Assembly: GCA_964390795.1 (NCBI GenBank)
Contig: CAYMLQ010000139.1
Coordinates: forward strand, 1 to 13,315
Source of the DNA: CAYMLQ01 sp964390795
GTDB lineage: Bacteria; Verrucomicrobiota; Kiritimatiellia; RFP12; UBA1067
Length of the DNA stretch: 13,315 bases
Direction of reading: 5' to 3'
Shown here: positions 8,701-13,315 of the stretch, piece by piece
How positions within the stretch are numbered: the first letter of the stretch is position 1
Layout of the letters: each line of letters opens with the position of its first letter
Made by a program: the position numbers and the translations under genes
The notes under the pieces: model-generated
Told to the model about the DNA's origin: nothing
The model's input: the letters and a program-made list of their open reading frames with translations, nothing else
Databases searched by the model: none

Positions 8701-11700
8701 CCAGGAGCCTCCGAGGCTGCGCAGGTGGTAGTCGCCGCTGGCGGGAGAGACGAACAATGGGTCGCGGCTCATGCTGGAGGTGTCGAGCGCGCTCGCGCTC
8801 TGCCAGGCGGGGAGCGTGAGCGCCGTGCGGTAGGCGTTGTTCGTCATCCAGCGTGCTGCGCTGGCGCCGCCGTACGGGTAGAGGTTGTTGCATTCGGAGG
8901 CTGCGAGGACGTTCGTCGTGTCGACGGACAGGCAGGTGCCGGAGCCCTTGGCCACGACGATGTTGTTTCTAAGGGTGGTGCCCCTCCACCGGCCGCTGCA
9001 GGCGATACCCGTGCCGTTGAAGACCTCGACGGTGTTGTTCTCAACGGTGAAGGAGGCGAGGTGGAACCCCGTAGAGTCTTGCAGACTCAGCCCCCCCCCA
9101 TTGTTGTAGACGAGGTTATTTCGGATTTCGTACGTGTCGAAGCCGTCGTTGATGGTGTCAGAAAGCACGCGGATGCCGAAGCCGCTGTTCCCCTTGAAGG
9201 TGTTGTGCGCGATACTCGCGTTGCGGCAGGTGGAGGGGTCGATGATCAGGCCGGATTCCGCGCCATGGCAGACGAAGCCCTCGATCCGGGCGAAGTCCTG
9301 GTTGACTCGGATGCAGCAGGAGCCGGAGTAGGCGTATTGCCTGCTCAGAATCGTACGCCGGTCAGCGCCGACCAGCCTGAACCAGTTATTCGAGGGGCCG
9401 CCGCCCGCGCCCGTGTTCGGCAGATAAAGGTCGCTGTAAAGCAGGTAGGTTCCCGCGTCGACGTAGATTGTGGAGCCAATACCTGGGGCGTAGCGGTCGA
9501 TGACGGACTGGATGGTGTCCAGAGGGGTGTTGCTGCTGAGTCCGTCATGGGCATAGTCGCCCACCGCGCCGCACCAGAGGTCGCCGACTCGGCTGCCGTC
9601 GTTCACATAGAACACGGTGGGCGGCGGCACATAGGTGTTTTCCAGAAAGGCTTCGTCGCGAATGGCGGTGTTTTGGAGGCACGAGGCCCGCACCCAACAG
9701 CCGCTGGGCGAATTGAGACTGTCCGGCGGGCGCACCCAGCCGAAGGAGCCGCTGGATGACGCGAAGGCAGCGTTGGCGATCCATTGCCATTGGCTGCCGC
9801 CGTCCAGAGAATACTCGAGTTTCACTGCGTCGTTGGTGCCCCACCCCTCGCCGGTGGCGTTCCAATAGATGAACTGGGTGCTCTGCGGGCTCTGCCCCTG
9901 GTCGGGTGCCATGGTTAAGAGGTGTCGGCCGGTCGACGCGCGCGACGCTTGAGGGGTGCCGCCGAAGGCGCCCAGATTGACGCGTCCGCCATTCGGCGCG
10001 GATTCGAACGCCAGACTGTCCCACTCGTTAAAAGGATCGCCGGCGTCGACGCAGGAACTATGGACGGCATCGGGCGTCCATGCCTCGTCGTGCCACGAGC
10101 CTCCGAGGCTGCTCGCGTGGTAGTCCTGGTTGGCGGGGGAGACGAACAGGGGGTCGCGGCCGAAGCTGTGGGCGTCGCGGCTCATGCCGTAGTGCTTCTG
10201 GGTGAAGCGCTGCCACTGCGCAAGTGTGGTGAGATTGGTCTCAGCGCCGACGGCCACGGTGATCCTGGCCACGGTGCCGCCGTTGCGCGTCCAGAGGTTG
10301 TTGTAGTCGGAGGCGAAGTGGTTGGCACCGGAGAGGGAGCCGATGCAGGCCGCGTTGCCGTCCGCTACGATGATGTTGTTTCGCAGGAGCGAACCCATGT
10401 AGTAGCCACCGATGAGCAAACCGAACCCGTTGGTCACCACGAGGGTGTTATTGACCACCAAGAAAGAGGCGCTCATGTCCGTTATGTGCGCATTCAGGCT
10501 CATGCCGTCGGCGTTGTCGTACAGCAGGTTGTGCCGGACCTCGATGGAGCCATAGGCGCTGTTGGCGCTCGGCTCGACGCGCAGGGCCACGCCGCTGTTT
10601 CCGAAAAAGGTGTTGCCGATCACGCTGGCGTTGGCGCAGAACGAAGAGTCAATGAAGAGTCCGGTTTCGGCGTCGGTGAAGGTCAGGTATTCAAGGCGGA
10701 CGTAGTTTGCGCAGACGTGCAGGCAGCAGTCGCCTGCGTTGTGGGACTGTCTGCGCAGGACGGTCGCCCGGCCGGCGCCCTTGATGGAGAATCTGGCATT
10801 CGCGTCGCCGCTGTGGCGGGCCTCGATGACGATGTTGGAGGCCAGTTCATACGTGCCTGCGTCGACGAAGACGGTACAGGACGGGCCGAGCGTGTAACGG
10901 TCTAGAACGGCTTGCAGGGAGGCGACGGGCGTGGACGGACTGAGTCCGTCGTTGGCGTCGCTGCCGGCGGCGCTGCACCAGAGGTCGCCGTCGCTGCTGG
11001 CGTCGTTCACATACAATTCGCTGGGGCCCGGCGGCGTGTAGGTGTTTTTCAAGAAGACCGCGTCGGTAACCGAGACGTCGGCGAGGCTGGTCACTCGGAC
11101 CCAGCAGCCGCTCGGGGAGCCGAACGTGGCCAGCGGCCTGAACCATTCGAGCATGCCGTTGACCGCATAGGTAGGCGTACTGTTCGTGAGCGCTTCCCAG
11201 TTCGCGCCACCATCCAGGGAGTACTCGACGTTCACGGTATCGTTGACATTCCACCCGTCGCCGGTAGCGTTCCAGTAGATGAGCTGCATCAACAGGGGGT
11301 CTTGCCCCTCGTCCGGAGCCATGGCCAGCAGGGCGCGGCCCGGGAACGTCATGGAAGCCTCCGGCGTGCCGCCGTGGCAGCCGATATTCAGGCGCGCCCC
11401 GTTCGGCACGGGTTCGCTGTCCAGCAGTTCTGTGAGCGCGTAAGGGTCGGCCGCGTCAATGCAGGGGCTGTGCATCTGCTCGTCGACCACCCAGACGCCG
11501 CCCGTCCCGTTGTTCGCGTCGGGCAGCCAGCGTCCGCAGGACGACTTGAGGTGGGCGTCCGCGCCTGCGGGCTCGGCGAAGGCGGGGTCGCGGCTGAAGC
11601 TGTGCGCGTCACGGGCGCTGTAGAAGGCGGCGTGGGTGTAGCGCTGCCAATCGTCCAACGACGCGAACACGTTCGTGCTGCCGTTGTATGACACCTTGGC

Positions 11701-12558
11701 GATCGCGCCTCCGTCCGGGGCCCAGAGGTCGTTATAGTCGGACTGGAAGATGCTATCCCCGGTGAAGGCCGCGAAACAGGTGCCGCCCTTTGCGACCACG
11801 ATATTGTTGCGCGCTTCCGAATAGGAGATGCGTCCGCCCAGGGTCACCGCGGTTCCGTTGGTGACGATAATCGTGTTGTTGAAGAGCTTGAACTCGCCGC
11901 CCATCATGTCGGTTTTGGGGTCGAGCACCAGTCCGTCTCGATTGTTGTAGAGCAGGTTGTGCGAGATCATGAACTGACCGTAGAACGCGTTCGTGCTCGG
12001 CTGGACAGAGAGGCCTGCCTTTATGTTGCCGAAGAACGTGTTGCCAGCCACCGTGGCGTCGCTGCAGAAGGAGGAGTCGATGGAGAGCCCGACCTCCGCG
12101 CCGGTGAAGGTGAGATTGGAAAGGGTGACGTAGTTGGCGCGGTTCACCAGGCAGCAGGCGCCCGCGCCCTGGGAGTTGCGGTTCAGGACGGTGGCGCGAC
12201 CGGCGCCCATAAACGTCAGGCGGTTATCCCACGTTCCGCCATGGCGGGAGTCGATGACAATGTTGACGGTCGAAACATAGGTGCCCGCGTCGATGTAAAC
12301 GATATCGGTGGCGGCGGTCAGCGTGTAGCGCCCAAGAAGGGTGCCTAAGGAGGCGACGGGAGCGTCGGGGCTGAGGCCGCTGTTGCTGTCGAGGCCTCGC
12401 GCCGTGCAGTAGAGGTCGTTCGTGGTGTTCCCGTCGTTCACGTAATACGGGCGGGCGGCAGCCTGATGCGTGGCCATGAGGGCGCAAAGCGCGGGCACCG
12501 CTGCCCACGCGTGCGTCGCCGAGAGTCGCGCGAGGCTGAAGGGCTGGTTCGTTTTCAT
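2800..12558 (-). CDS. Giant exported beta-helix protein with tandem active/inactive caspase-like (C13-like) peptidase units
   Basis: A 3,252-residue protein (roughly 340 kDa). The signal peptide is residues 1-35 (hydrophobic AAVPALCALM, cut after AAA), so it is Sec-exported. Order: four beta-helix modules starting at about 38, 516, 984 and 1441, the first three ending in an Ig-like domain; a beta domain from about 1782; dockerin-like calcium loops (1936-1947, 1965-1976); peptidase unit 1 (about 2100-2338; His2192 in YLVDHGG, Cys2237 in DFCYAGSF) plus Ig; inactive unit 2 (about 2449-2696; Glu2539, Ser2580) plus Ig; PPC-like domain (from 2798, DAYEPDDT); beta domains from 2923; TSP3-like segment (3128-3172); C-terminal FYRVRL domain. 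Start: the ATG at 12558 has GGAGG 7 bases upstream, overlaps the upstream stop as ATGA and directly precedes the signal peptide; extending to 12909 would run across the TPR gene. No sortase, PEP-CTERM or T9SS signal is obvious. Likely cell-surface or secreted; substrate unknown. Confidence 0.93.
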   Translation of the reverse strand: MKTNQPFSLARLSATHAWAAVPALCALMATHQAAARPYYVNDGNTTNDLYCTARGLDSNSGLSPDAPVASLGTLLGRYTLTAATDIVYIDAGTYVSTVNIVIDSRHGGTWDNRLTFMGAGRATVLNRNSQGAGACCLVNRANYVTLSNLTFTGAEVGLSIDSSFCSDATVAGNTFFGNIKAGLSVQPSTNAFYGQFMISHNLLYNNRDGLVLDPKTDMMGGEFKLFNNTIIVTNGTAVTLGGRISYSEARNNIVVAKGGTCFAAFTGDSIFQSDYNDLWAPDGGAIAKVSYNGSTNVFASLDDWQRYTHAAFYSARDAHSFSRDPAFAEPAGADAHLKSSCGRWLPDANNGTGGVWVVDEQMHSPCIDAADPYALTELLDSEPVPNGARLNIGCHGGTPEASMTFPGRALLAMAPDEGQDPLLMQLIYWNATGDGWNVNDTVNVEYSLDGGANWEALTNSTPTYAVNGMLEWFRPLATFGSPSGCWVRVTSLADVSVTDAVFLKNTYTPPGPSELYVNDASSDGDLWCSAAGSDANDGLSPSTPVASLQAVLDRYTLGPSCTVFVDAGTYELASNIVIEARHSGDANARFSIKGAGRATVLRRQSHNAGDCCLHVCANYVRLEYLTFTDAETGLFIDSSFCANASVIGNTFFGNSGVALRVEPSANSAYGSIEVRHNLLYDNADGMSLNAHITDMSASFLVVNNTLVVTNGFGLLIGGYYMGSLLRNNIIVADGNAACIGSLSGANHFASDYNNLWTRNGGTVARITVAVGAETNLTTLAQWQRFTQKHYGMSRDAHSFGRDPLFVSPANQDYHASSLGGSWHDEAWTPDAVHSSCVDAGDPFNEWDSLAFESAPNGGRVNLGAFGGTPQASRASTGRHLLTMAPDQGQSPQSTQFIYWNATGEGWGTNDAVKLEYSLDGGSQWQWIANAAFASSSGSFGWVRPPDSLNSPSGCWVRASCLQNTAIRDEAFLENTYVPPPTVFYVNDGSRVGDLWCGAVGDYAHDGLSSNTPLDTIQSVIDRYAPGIGSTIYVDAGTYLLYSDLYLPNTGAGGGPSNNWFRLVGADRRTILSRQYAYSGSCCIRVNQDFARIEGFVCHGAESGLIIDPSTCRNASIAHNTFKGNSGFGIRVLSDTINDGFDTYEIRNNLVYNNGGGLSLQDSTGFHLASFTVENNTVEVFNGTGIACSGRWRGTTLRNNIVVAKGSGTCLSVDTTNVLAASECNNLYPYGGASAARWMTNNAYRTALTLPAWQSASALDTSSMSRDPLFVSPASGDYHLRSLGGSWHNGAWAADTATSPCIDAGKTTSAYGNEPVPNGNRINLGAYGNTREASRSAPNRKLTLLTPRGGEVWSGLLTLAWSASGSGWNSNDTCRIEYSANGGAWTALATPIPPTGSFAWSVPNPTTATATYFLRVVCNQDASVSDATASAGLVTRISATYYVNDSLTNSDWYCTAPGATNNAGDAPSRPLASLSDVFTRYLLRPGDTVYVDTGIYTLPSTIVINATHKGASDAPIRMIGTRGGTILNRQTGDSNRRCLEIHSDFLSVEGLTCATADIGISVNASSARHVSLVGNICRNNSLLGIEIRPYGAFSGEEYQILQNVVCNNGAGLALESAATASNCLFVIENNTVCNGGTGIKILNAKTGRNKNILRNNIVETTNAQSACLVAYPGSLHYSDFNNLYPRAGGYVGAWQTNGTSQFPVASLALWRTASGQDKNSLSADSLFVSLGNNNLRLHANSPCVDAGVISFWMFDTTDADGNPRIASKTADIGAYELNVRSSLRLYLQGALLSGSSLMSAALSQSGALPLQSPYADDPRTAPRIPSNTTDWVLVQFRHATNGPAFLSRSMFLRSDGWLVSDAGSTNLAADLPPNSAFYVVVKHRNHVAAMSAVPVAFTNQALSYDFTTNASAYFGGSNGCAVVSSGNATFCALRSGDIDGDGTVLPIDQSIRASLTNSTACYRRADANLDGMVTSSDDDRIQMNLSALSPVPRPETVLSATLPINPSRKTLTAGESVLLSGGAGIGTATYSSGYGTDTTSPLNWGYVQNGSGATLASYGGSLAYHTAGTQTGRTDIVEAWDSSDALGRATLNVIGAQTLALAGKALIIAGRTSAEDTLWPTTDYLADNAYTTLRYRGFSKENICYLSPEPSQDVDGNGWLDDIDGLSTLAGAQEVFTTVVTNTDSLFIYLVDHGGNSSGNGYFRLSGSETITAAQLGDWLDALQDAHGTRVTVLLDFCYAGSFLHELAYAGAASRIVIAASGTNQPSYFVAGGLVSFSGAFFSGVMLGYDVMQCFTMAQSAMSTYQAALLDDDKDGIYSTNDWSQATGTYIGPTFVASGDAPQIGEVCGNQVLADETAATLWIGSVTSPHPVSRAWCLIVPPGHDPDPDNPVTDLPQLELAYSGDNGHYSVTYDGFTTPGTYNVSFYVQDVEGNVSAPRSSFIAQIGYDDRVILVAGGDTNSPAWPAIDALTRLAYSTLRLRLFTPDHIRVLSPTGFADLDGDGSNDVAAASGLASLQAALSEWALTNATDRLTLYLIGEDADGEFRLNGSEGLSTNALAAWVNGFQSANPVPVNLIFDFSGAGAFLPALAAPQLALDSPAATRIAIASARAGREALFANGGTVSFSQYLLSGVISGRTLGDAYTDARRAIRRVSGSVRQQAQLDDNLNGEPNEKDIDGLLADETYLGSAFVTGADAPVIGDVTPLTVLAAPGAPVTLWASEIAGMYPVSNVWCLVTPPGYSGTNDLPAIALVWDALSARYESASADFTLPGSYGLTFIAEDSTGERSDPVQSEVILADAYEPDDTLSDASLYNGPAQLHTFLTAADEDWVRFFLVTNFIYDIETYHLSTSLDTVIDLYRELSDGTIEALDHIDEEGHDSGEYTGLDYPSSGWYWARITPYAAGTNTVGAYEFSVDIPAADGLCTLIVLGVDGVYSSALPTGTTVTVDGRGTKPFSGSKTVTYTGLTNGSYLVTLPVPGNFMPREDPNTPFQVQSLTNIYYANPRRVAISGSWSLAGFELLSSVAVTSGVVRDAWTHAFLGNAQIAFTAASGSLTGIVVDGSVILTSYRTNWLSSADGRLPPDITLGSCNWNLSVALTGYQTYTRPGAVSNLQTGARMNLGTAYLVPTDTNANEVSDAWEALYFPGGMSPGADSDGDCLDNRSEYLSGTDPTNALSVLRFLGAQTGTNAASLTWSVTSGRSYQILSVTSLVALATLQTNGPWEATHDQTTMVWSDTNAPLHKTRFYRVRLNSP
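4470..5217 (-). other. Peptidase unit 2, catalytic residues lost (about residues 2448-2696)
   Basis: Aligns along its length with unit 1: RVILVAGG, DHIRVLSP, DLDGDGSND, LTLYLIGEDADGEFRLNG, NLIFDFSGAGAF, LDDNLNGEPN, GDV. The His motif VDHGG is replaced by IGEDA (Glu2539 at the His position) with a 4-residue deletion, and DFCYAG by DFSGAG (Ser2580 at the Cys position). The frame is intact, so this is a folded but probably non-catalytic domain rather than a pseudogene. An Ig-like domain with VWCLVTPPG follows, matching that after unit 1. Confidence 0.8.
5545..6261 (-). other. Peptidase unit 1, intact catalytic dyad (about residues 2100-2338)
   Basis: Begins GKALIIAGRTSAEDTLWP, a Rossmann-like first strand, followed by ENICYLSP and an Asp-rich loop (Asp2152 to Asp2163). 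Then come SLFIYLVDHGG with catalytic His2192 and VTVLLDFCYAGSF with catalytic Cys2237, 45 residues later. This His-Gly / Asp-x-Cys order is the clan CD hallmark (caspase, legumain C13, gingipain). A second acidic loop, LDDDKDG, follows. The unit ends at GDAPQIGEV and leads into an Ig-like domain with AWCLIVPPG. Confidence 0.8.
6631..6753 (-). other. Dockerin-like pair of calcium loops (residues 1936-1976)
   Basis: Two textbook 12-residue Asp loops, DIDGDGTVLPID (1936-1947) and DANLDGMVTSSD (1965-1976), have Asp/Asn at positions 1, 3, 5 and 12 and are separated by a 17-residue linker. This is the arrangement of type I dockerins. It sits mid-protein, between a beta domain and the peptidase part. 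Calcium binding is a safe inference; a cohesin partner is not shown in this window. Confidence 0.6.
7216..8238 (-). repeat. Beta-helix module 4 (residues 1441 to about 1781)
   Basis: The shortest and most diverged copy: YVNDSLTNSDWYC, PLASLSDVFTRY, VYVDTGIYTLPS, HSDFLSVEGLTCATAD, NICRNN, NVVCNNGAG, NNTVCNGG, NNIVETTNA, SPCVDAG and ADIGAYELN. The Cys-Cys pair is reduced to a single Cys (RRCLEI), and no Ig-like domain of the module 1-3 type follows. Instead a different beta domain starts at LRLYLQGALLSG (residue 1782). Confidence 0.75.
8239..9612 (-). repeat. Beta-helix module 3 (residues 983-1440)
   Basis: Same plan, more diverged: FYVNDGSRVGDLWC, PLDTIQSVIDRY, IYVDAGTYLLYS, NQDFARIEGFVCHGAE, NTFKGN, NLVYNNGGG, NNTVEVFNG, NNIVVAKGS, SPCIDAGK, NLGAYGNTREAS, then an Ig-like domain with LLTPRGGEVW and IEYSANGG. 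Keeps the Cys-Cys pair (SGSCCIRV). Its three-glycine stretch is encoded by a G9 homopolymer. Confidence 0.78.
9074..9099. repeat. G9/C9 homopolymer beside a small hairpin inside the giant gene
   Basis: Nine consecutive C on the plus strand (9091-9099) encode Gly-Gly-Gly on the minus strand. Two bases away is the inverted repeat gagtct-tgc-agactc (9074-9088). Both are visible directly. Runs of this length are prone to slippage; at nine the reading frame is intact. Confidence 0.6.
9613..11013 (-). repeat. Beta-helix module 2 (residues 516-982)
   Basis: Repeats module 1 feature by feature: YVNDASSDGDLWC, PVASLQAVLDRY, VFVDAGTYELAS, CANYVRLEYLTFTDAE, NTFFGN, NLLYDNADG, NNTLVVTNG, NNIIVADGN, SSCVDAGDP, NLGAFGGTPQAS, then an Ig-like domain with YWNATGEGW and LEYSLDGG. 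It is clearly the closest relative of module 1 and likely arose by duplication. The Cys-Cys pair recurs in GDCCLHVCA. Confidence 0.8.
11014..12447 (-). repeat. Beta-helix module 1 (residues 38-515)
   Basis: Opens with YYVNDG and DLYCTARG, then a PVASLGTLLGRY segment, IVYIDAGTYVST (the entry to the helix), and coils such as VNRANYVTLSNLTFTGAE, NTFFGN, NLLYNNRDG, NNTIIVTNG and NNIVVAKGG. It closes with SPCIDAADP and NIGCHGGTPEAS, then an Ig-like domain with YWNATGDGW and VEYSLDGG (about 410-510). The layout is that of right-handed parallel beta-helix (NosD/pectate-lyase-like) proteins. Contains an adjacent Cys-Cys pair in GACCLVNRA. Confidence 0.8.
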
Positions 12559-13187
12559 GGTTTGTCCTCCGCCTTGGGTGTGACGCGTGTGGGCGTCGGC
12601 TTCGCCGGCGCGGCCGCGAGTCGGCGGCGCAGCGCGTCGAGCCGCTGTACGGATGTTCTTTGAAATTCTTCGTCGGGCGCCGCATCGCGCGAGCGAGCGA
12701 GTGTCGCGAGCGCGGCCGGGCCGTCGCCCAGCCGCTCTTGTATGTCCGCCAGCTGCCACTGAAGGGCGGCGCGCTTGCGGGGATCCCGCTCGCCCTGCGC
12801 TGCTTGCCTCAGCAGGAGTTCGGACTCCTTCCACTGTCCGAGGCGTGCGTACACGCCGGCCAGATACGCCTTCGGGTCGGGCTGGCGGCGGGAGACGCGC
12901 ACGGCCCACGAGAGGGCTTGAGCCGTCTGGCCGCTGTCGGCATAGAGCGTGACCAGCCGCGGGGCCACCACGGTTTCGAAGGCCGTGTCCCGGCGCAGCA
13001 GACTTTCATAGGCGGCTGCGGCCTCGGCTGTGCGCTGAGCGCGCTCCGCGGCCGTCGCGCGGCGCATCATCGCCTCCGCGGTTTCCTCGGCGCGCGGAGT
13101 CTCCGCACGGCCGGACACAACCGTGCCCAAAGCCAGCAGGCTGCCGGCGAGGCCGCACGTGAATAGCCGTATGCCCTTCAGCTTCAT
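12555..13187 (-). CDS. Exported TPR-repeat protein
   Basis: A 210-residue protein with a Sec signal peptide (hydrophobic LFTCGLAGSLLALGTVV, probable cut after SGRA, residue 28). About four TPR-like helix pairs follow: RAQRTAEAAAAYESLLRR, TLYADSGQTAQALSWAVRV, GVYARLGQWKESELLLRQA and ADIQERLGDGPAALATLAR. The tail is Pro/Lys/Thr-rich. TPR domains bind other proteins, so an envelope partner or assembly factor for the giant protein is a reasonable inference, not a demonstrated one. The ATG at 13187 is preferred over the upstream TTG at 13202: GGAG lies 6 bases before it and the signal peptide then begins MKLKG. Its TGA overlaps the next gene's ATG (ATGA), which implies tight translational coupling. 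Confidence 0.85.
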   Translation of the reverse strand: MKLKGIRLFTCGLAGSLLALGTVVSGRAETPRAEETAEAMMRRATAAERAQRTAEAAAAYESLLRRDTAFETVVAPRLVTLYADSGQTAQALSWAVRVSRRQPDPKAYLAGVYARLGQWKESELLLRQAAQGERDPRKRAALQWQLADIQERLGDGPAALATLARSRDAAPDEEFQRTSVQRLDALRRRLAAAPAKPTPTRVTPKAEDKP

Positions 13188-13214
13188 CAAAGTCTCCGTC
13201 AAGTTCAGTGCTTA

Positions 13215-13243
13215 AGTTTAAGCGACTCCATCTGTGCCGTCAA
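13215..13243 (-). promoter_or_regulatory. Sigma70-type promoter of the TPR-giant protein operon
   Basis: TTGACG (13243-13238), a 17-base spacer and TAAACT (13220-13215) on the minus strand. The start of transcription would be near 13208, leaving a short leader of about 21 bases with GGAG before the ATG at 13187. The -35 box equals that of the aminotransferase promoter. Confidence 0.65.
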
Positions 13244-13252
13244 CAGGAGTCG
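13223..13252. promoter_or_regulatory. Inverted repeat surrounding the -35 box, possible operator
   Basis: Exact 7-base arms cgactcc (13223-13229) and ggagtcg (13246-13252), with centres 23 bases apart (about two helical turns), bracket the -35 hexamer. A dimeric regulator bound here would block or alter polymerase access. Seven-base arms can occur by chance, so confidence is low. Confidence 0.3.
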
Positions 13253-13315
13253 GGCTAAAAATCAGGGCAAACGCATCTAAATTCTTCATTCTGTCGATTG
13301 ATCTGGACCGGAACT
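13253..13315. other. Upstream edge region without a recognisable gene
   Basis: Sixty-three bases, more AT-rich than the rest of the window, upstream of the TPR promoter. I see no start or end of a gene here. Confidence 0.5.

Noticed and set aside
7216..12447. Mobile element or recent DNA duplication to explain the repeated modules.
   Set aside because: The modules are similar as protein but clearly diverged in DNA; no transposase, terminal inverted repeats or target duplications are seen.
12559..12909. N-terminal extension of the giant gene by 117 codons.
   Set aside because: It overlaps the TPR gene in another frame, would place the signal peptide internally, and ignores the GGAGG-ATG at 12558.

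Overview
The window looks like chromosomal DNA from a GC-rich bacterium, most likely of the PVC group (Kiritimatiellota or Verrucomicrobiota). This is inferred from protein style, not from a marker gene. The evidence is a very large secreted protein built of parallel beta-helix modules, Asp-rich calcium loops, a 'GTDPTN' thrombospondin-type-3 segment and a C-terminal beta domain ending in 'FYRVRL'. All five genes I can support lie on the minus strand, so the region reads from right to left. The many long plus-strand open frames are antisense shadows.

Right part (13315 to 2356): a sigma70-type promoter (TTGACG-N17-TAAACT) precedes a small exported TPR protein. Its stop codon overlaps the start of a 3,252-residue exported protein (ATGA), and a bacteriohemerythrin follows 9 bases after that giant gene ends. 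The giant protein holds, in order: a signal peptide; four beta-helix modules of about 460-480 residues; a dockerin-like pair of calcium loops; two tandem caspase-like (clan CD, C13-like) peptidase units, each with an Ig-like domain; a PPC-like domain; beta domains; a TSP3-like segment; and the C-terminal 'FYRVRL' domain. The first peptidase unit keeps the His/Cys dyad (His2192, Cys2237). In the second the same positions are Glu2539 and Ser2580, so it is very probably a pseudopeptidase.

Middle (2355 to 2044): a 312-base non-coding stretch with a near-copy of the hemerythrin 3' end, a strong hairpin, a tandem 12-bp A-tract repeat and a good promoter (TTGACG-N18-TATAGT). The A-tracts sit where an UP element would be, and the promoter spacer contains a run of seven C.

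Left part (2043 to 1): a class I/II PLP aminotransferase followed after 8 bases by citrate synthase, which runs off the window edge. These two probably form one operon for central carbon and amino acid metabolism, separate from the surface-protein operon.

The most interesting object is the giant protein: a secreted, possibly calcium-dependent cysteine peptidase paired with an inactive twin behind a four-module beta-helix, co-transcribed with an exported TPR partner and perhaps with a hemerythrin.
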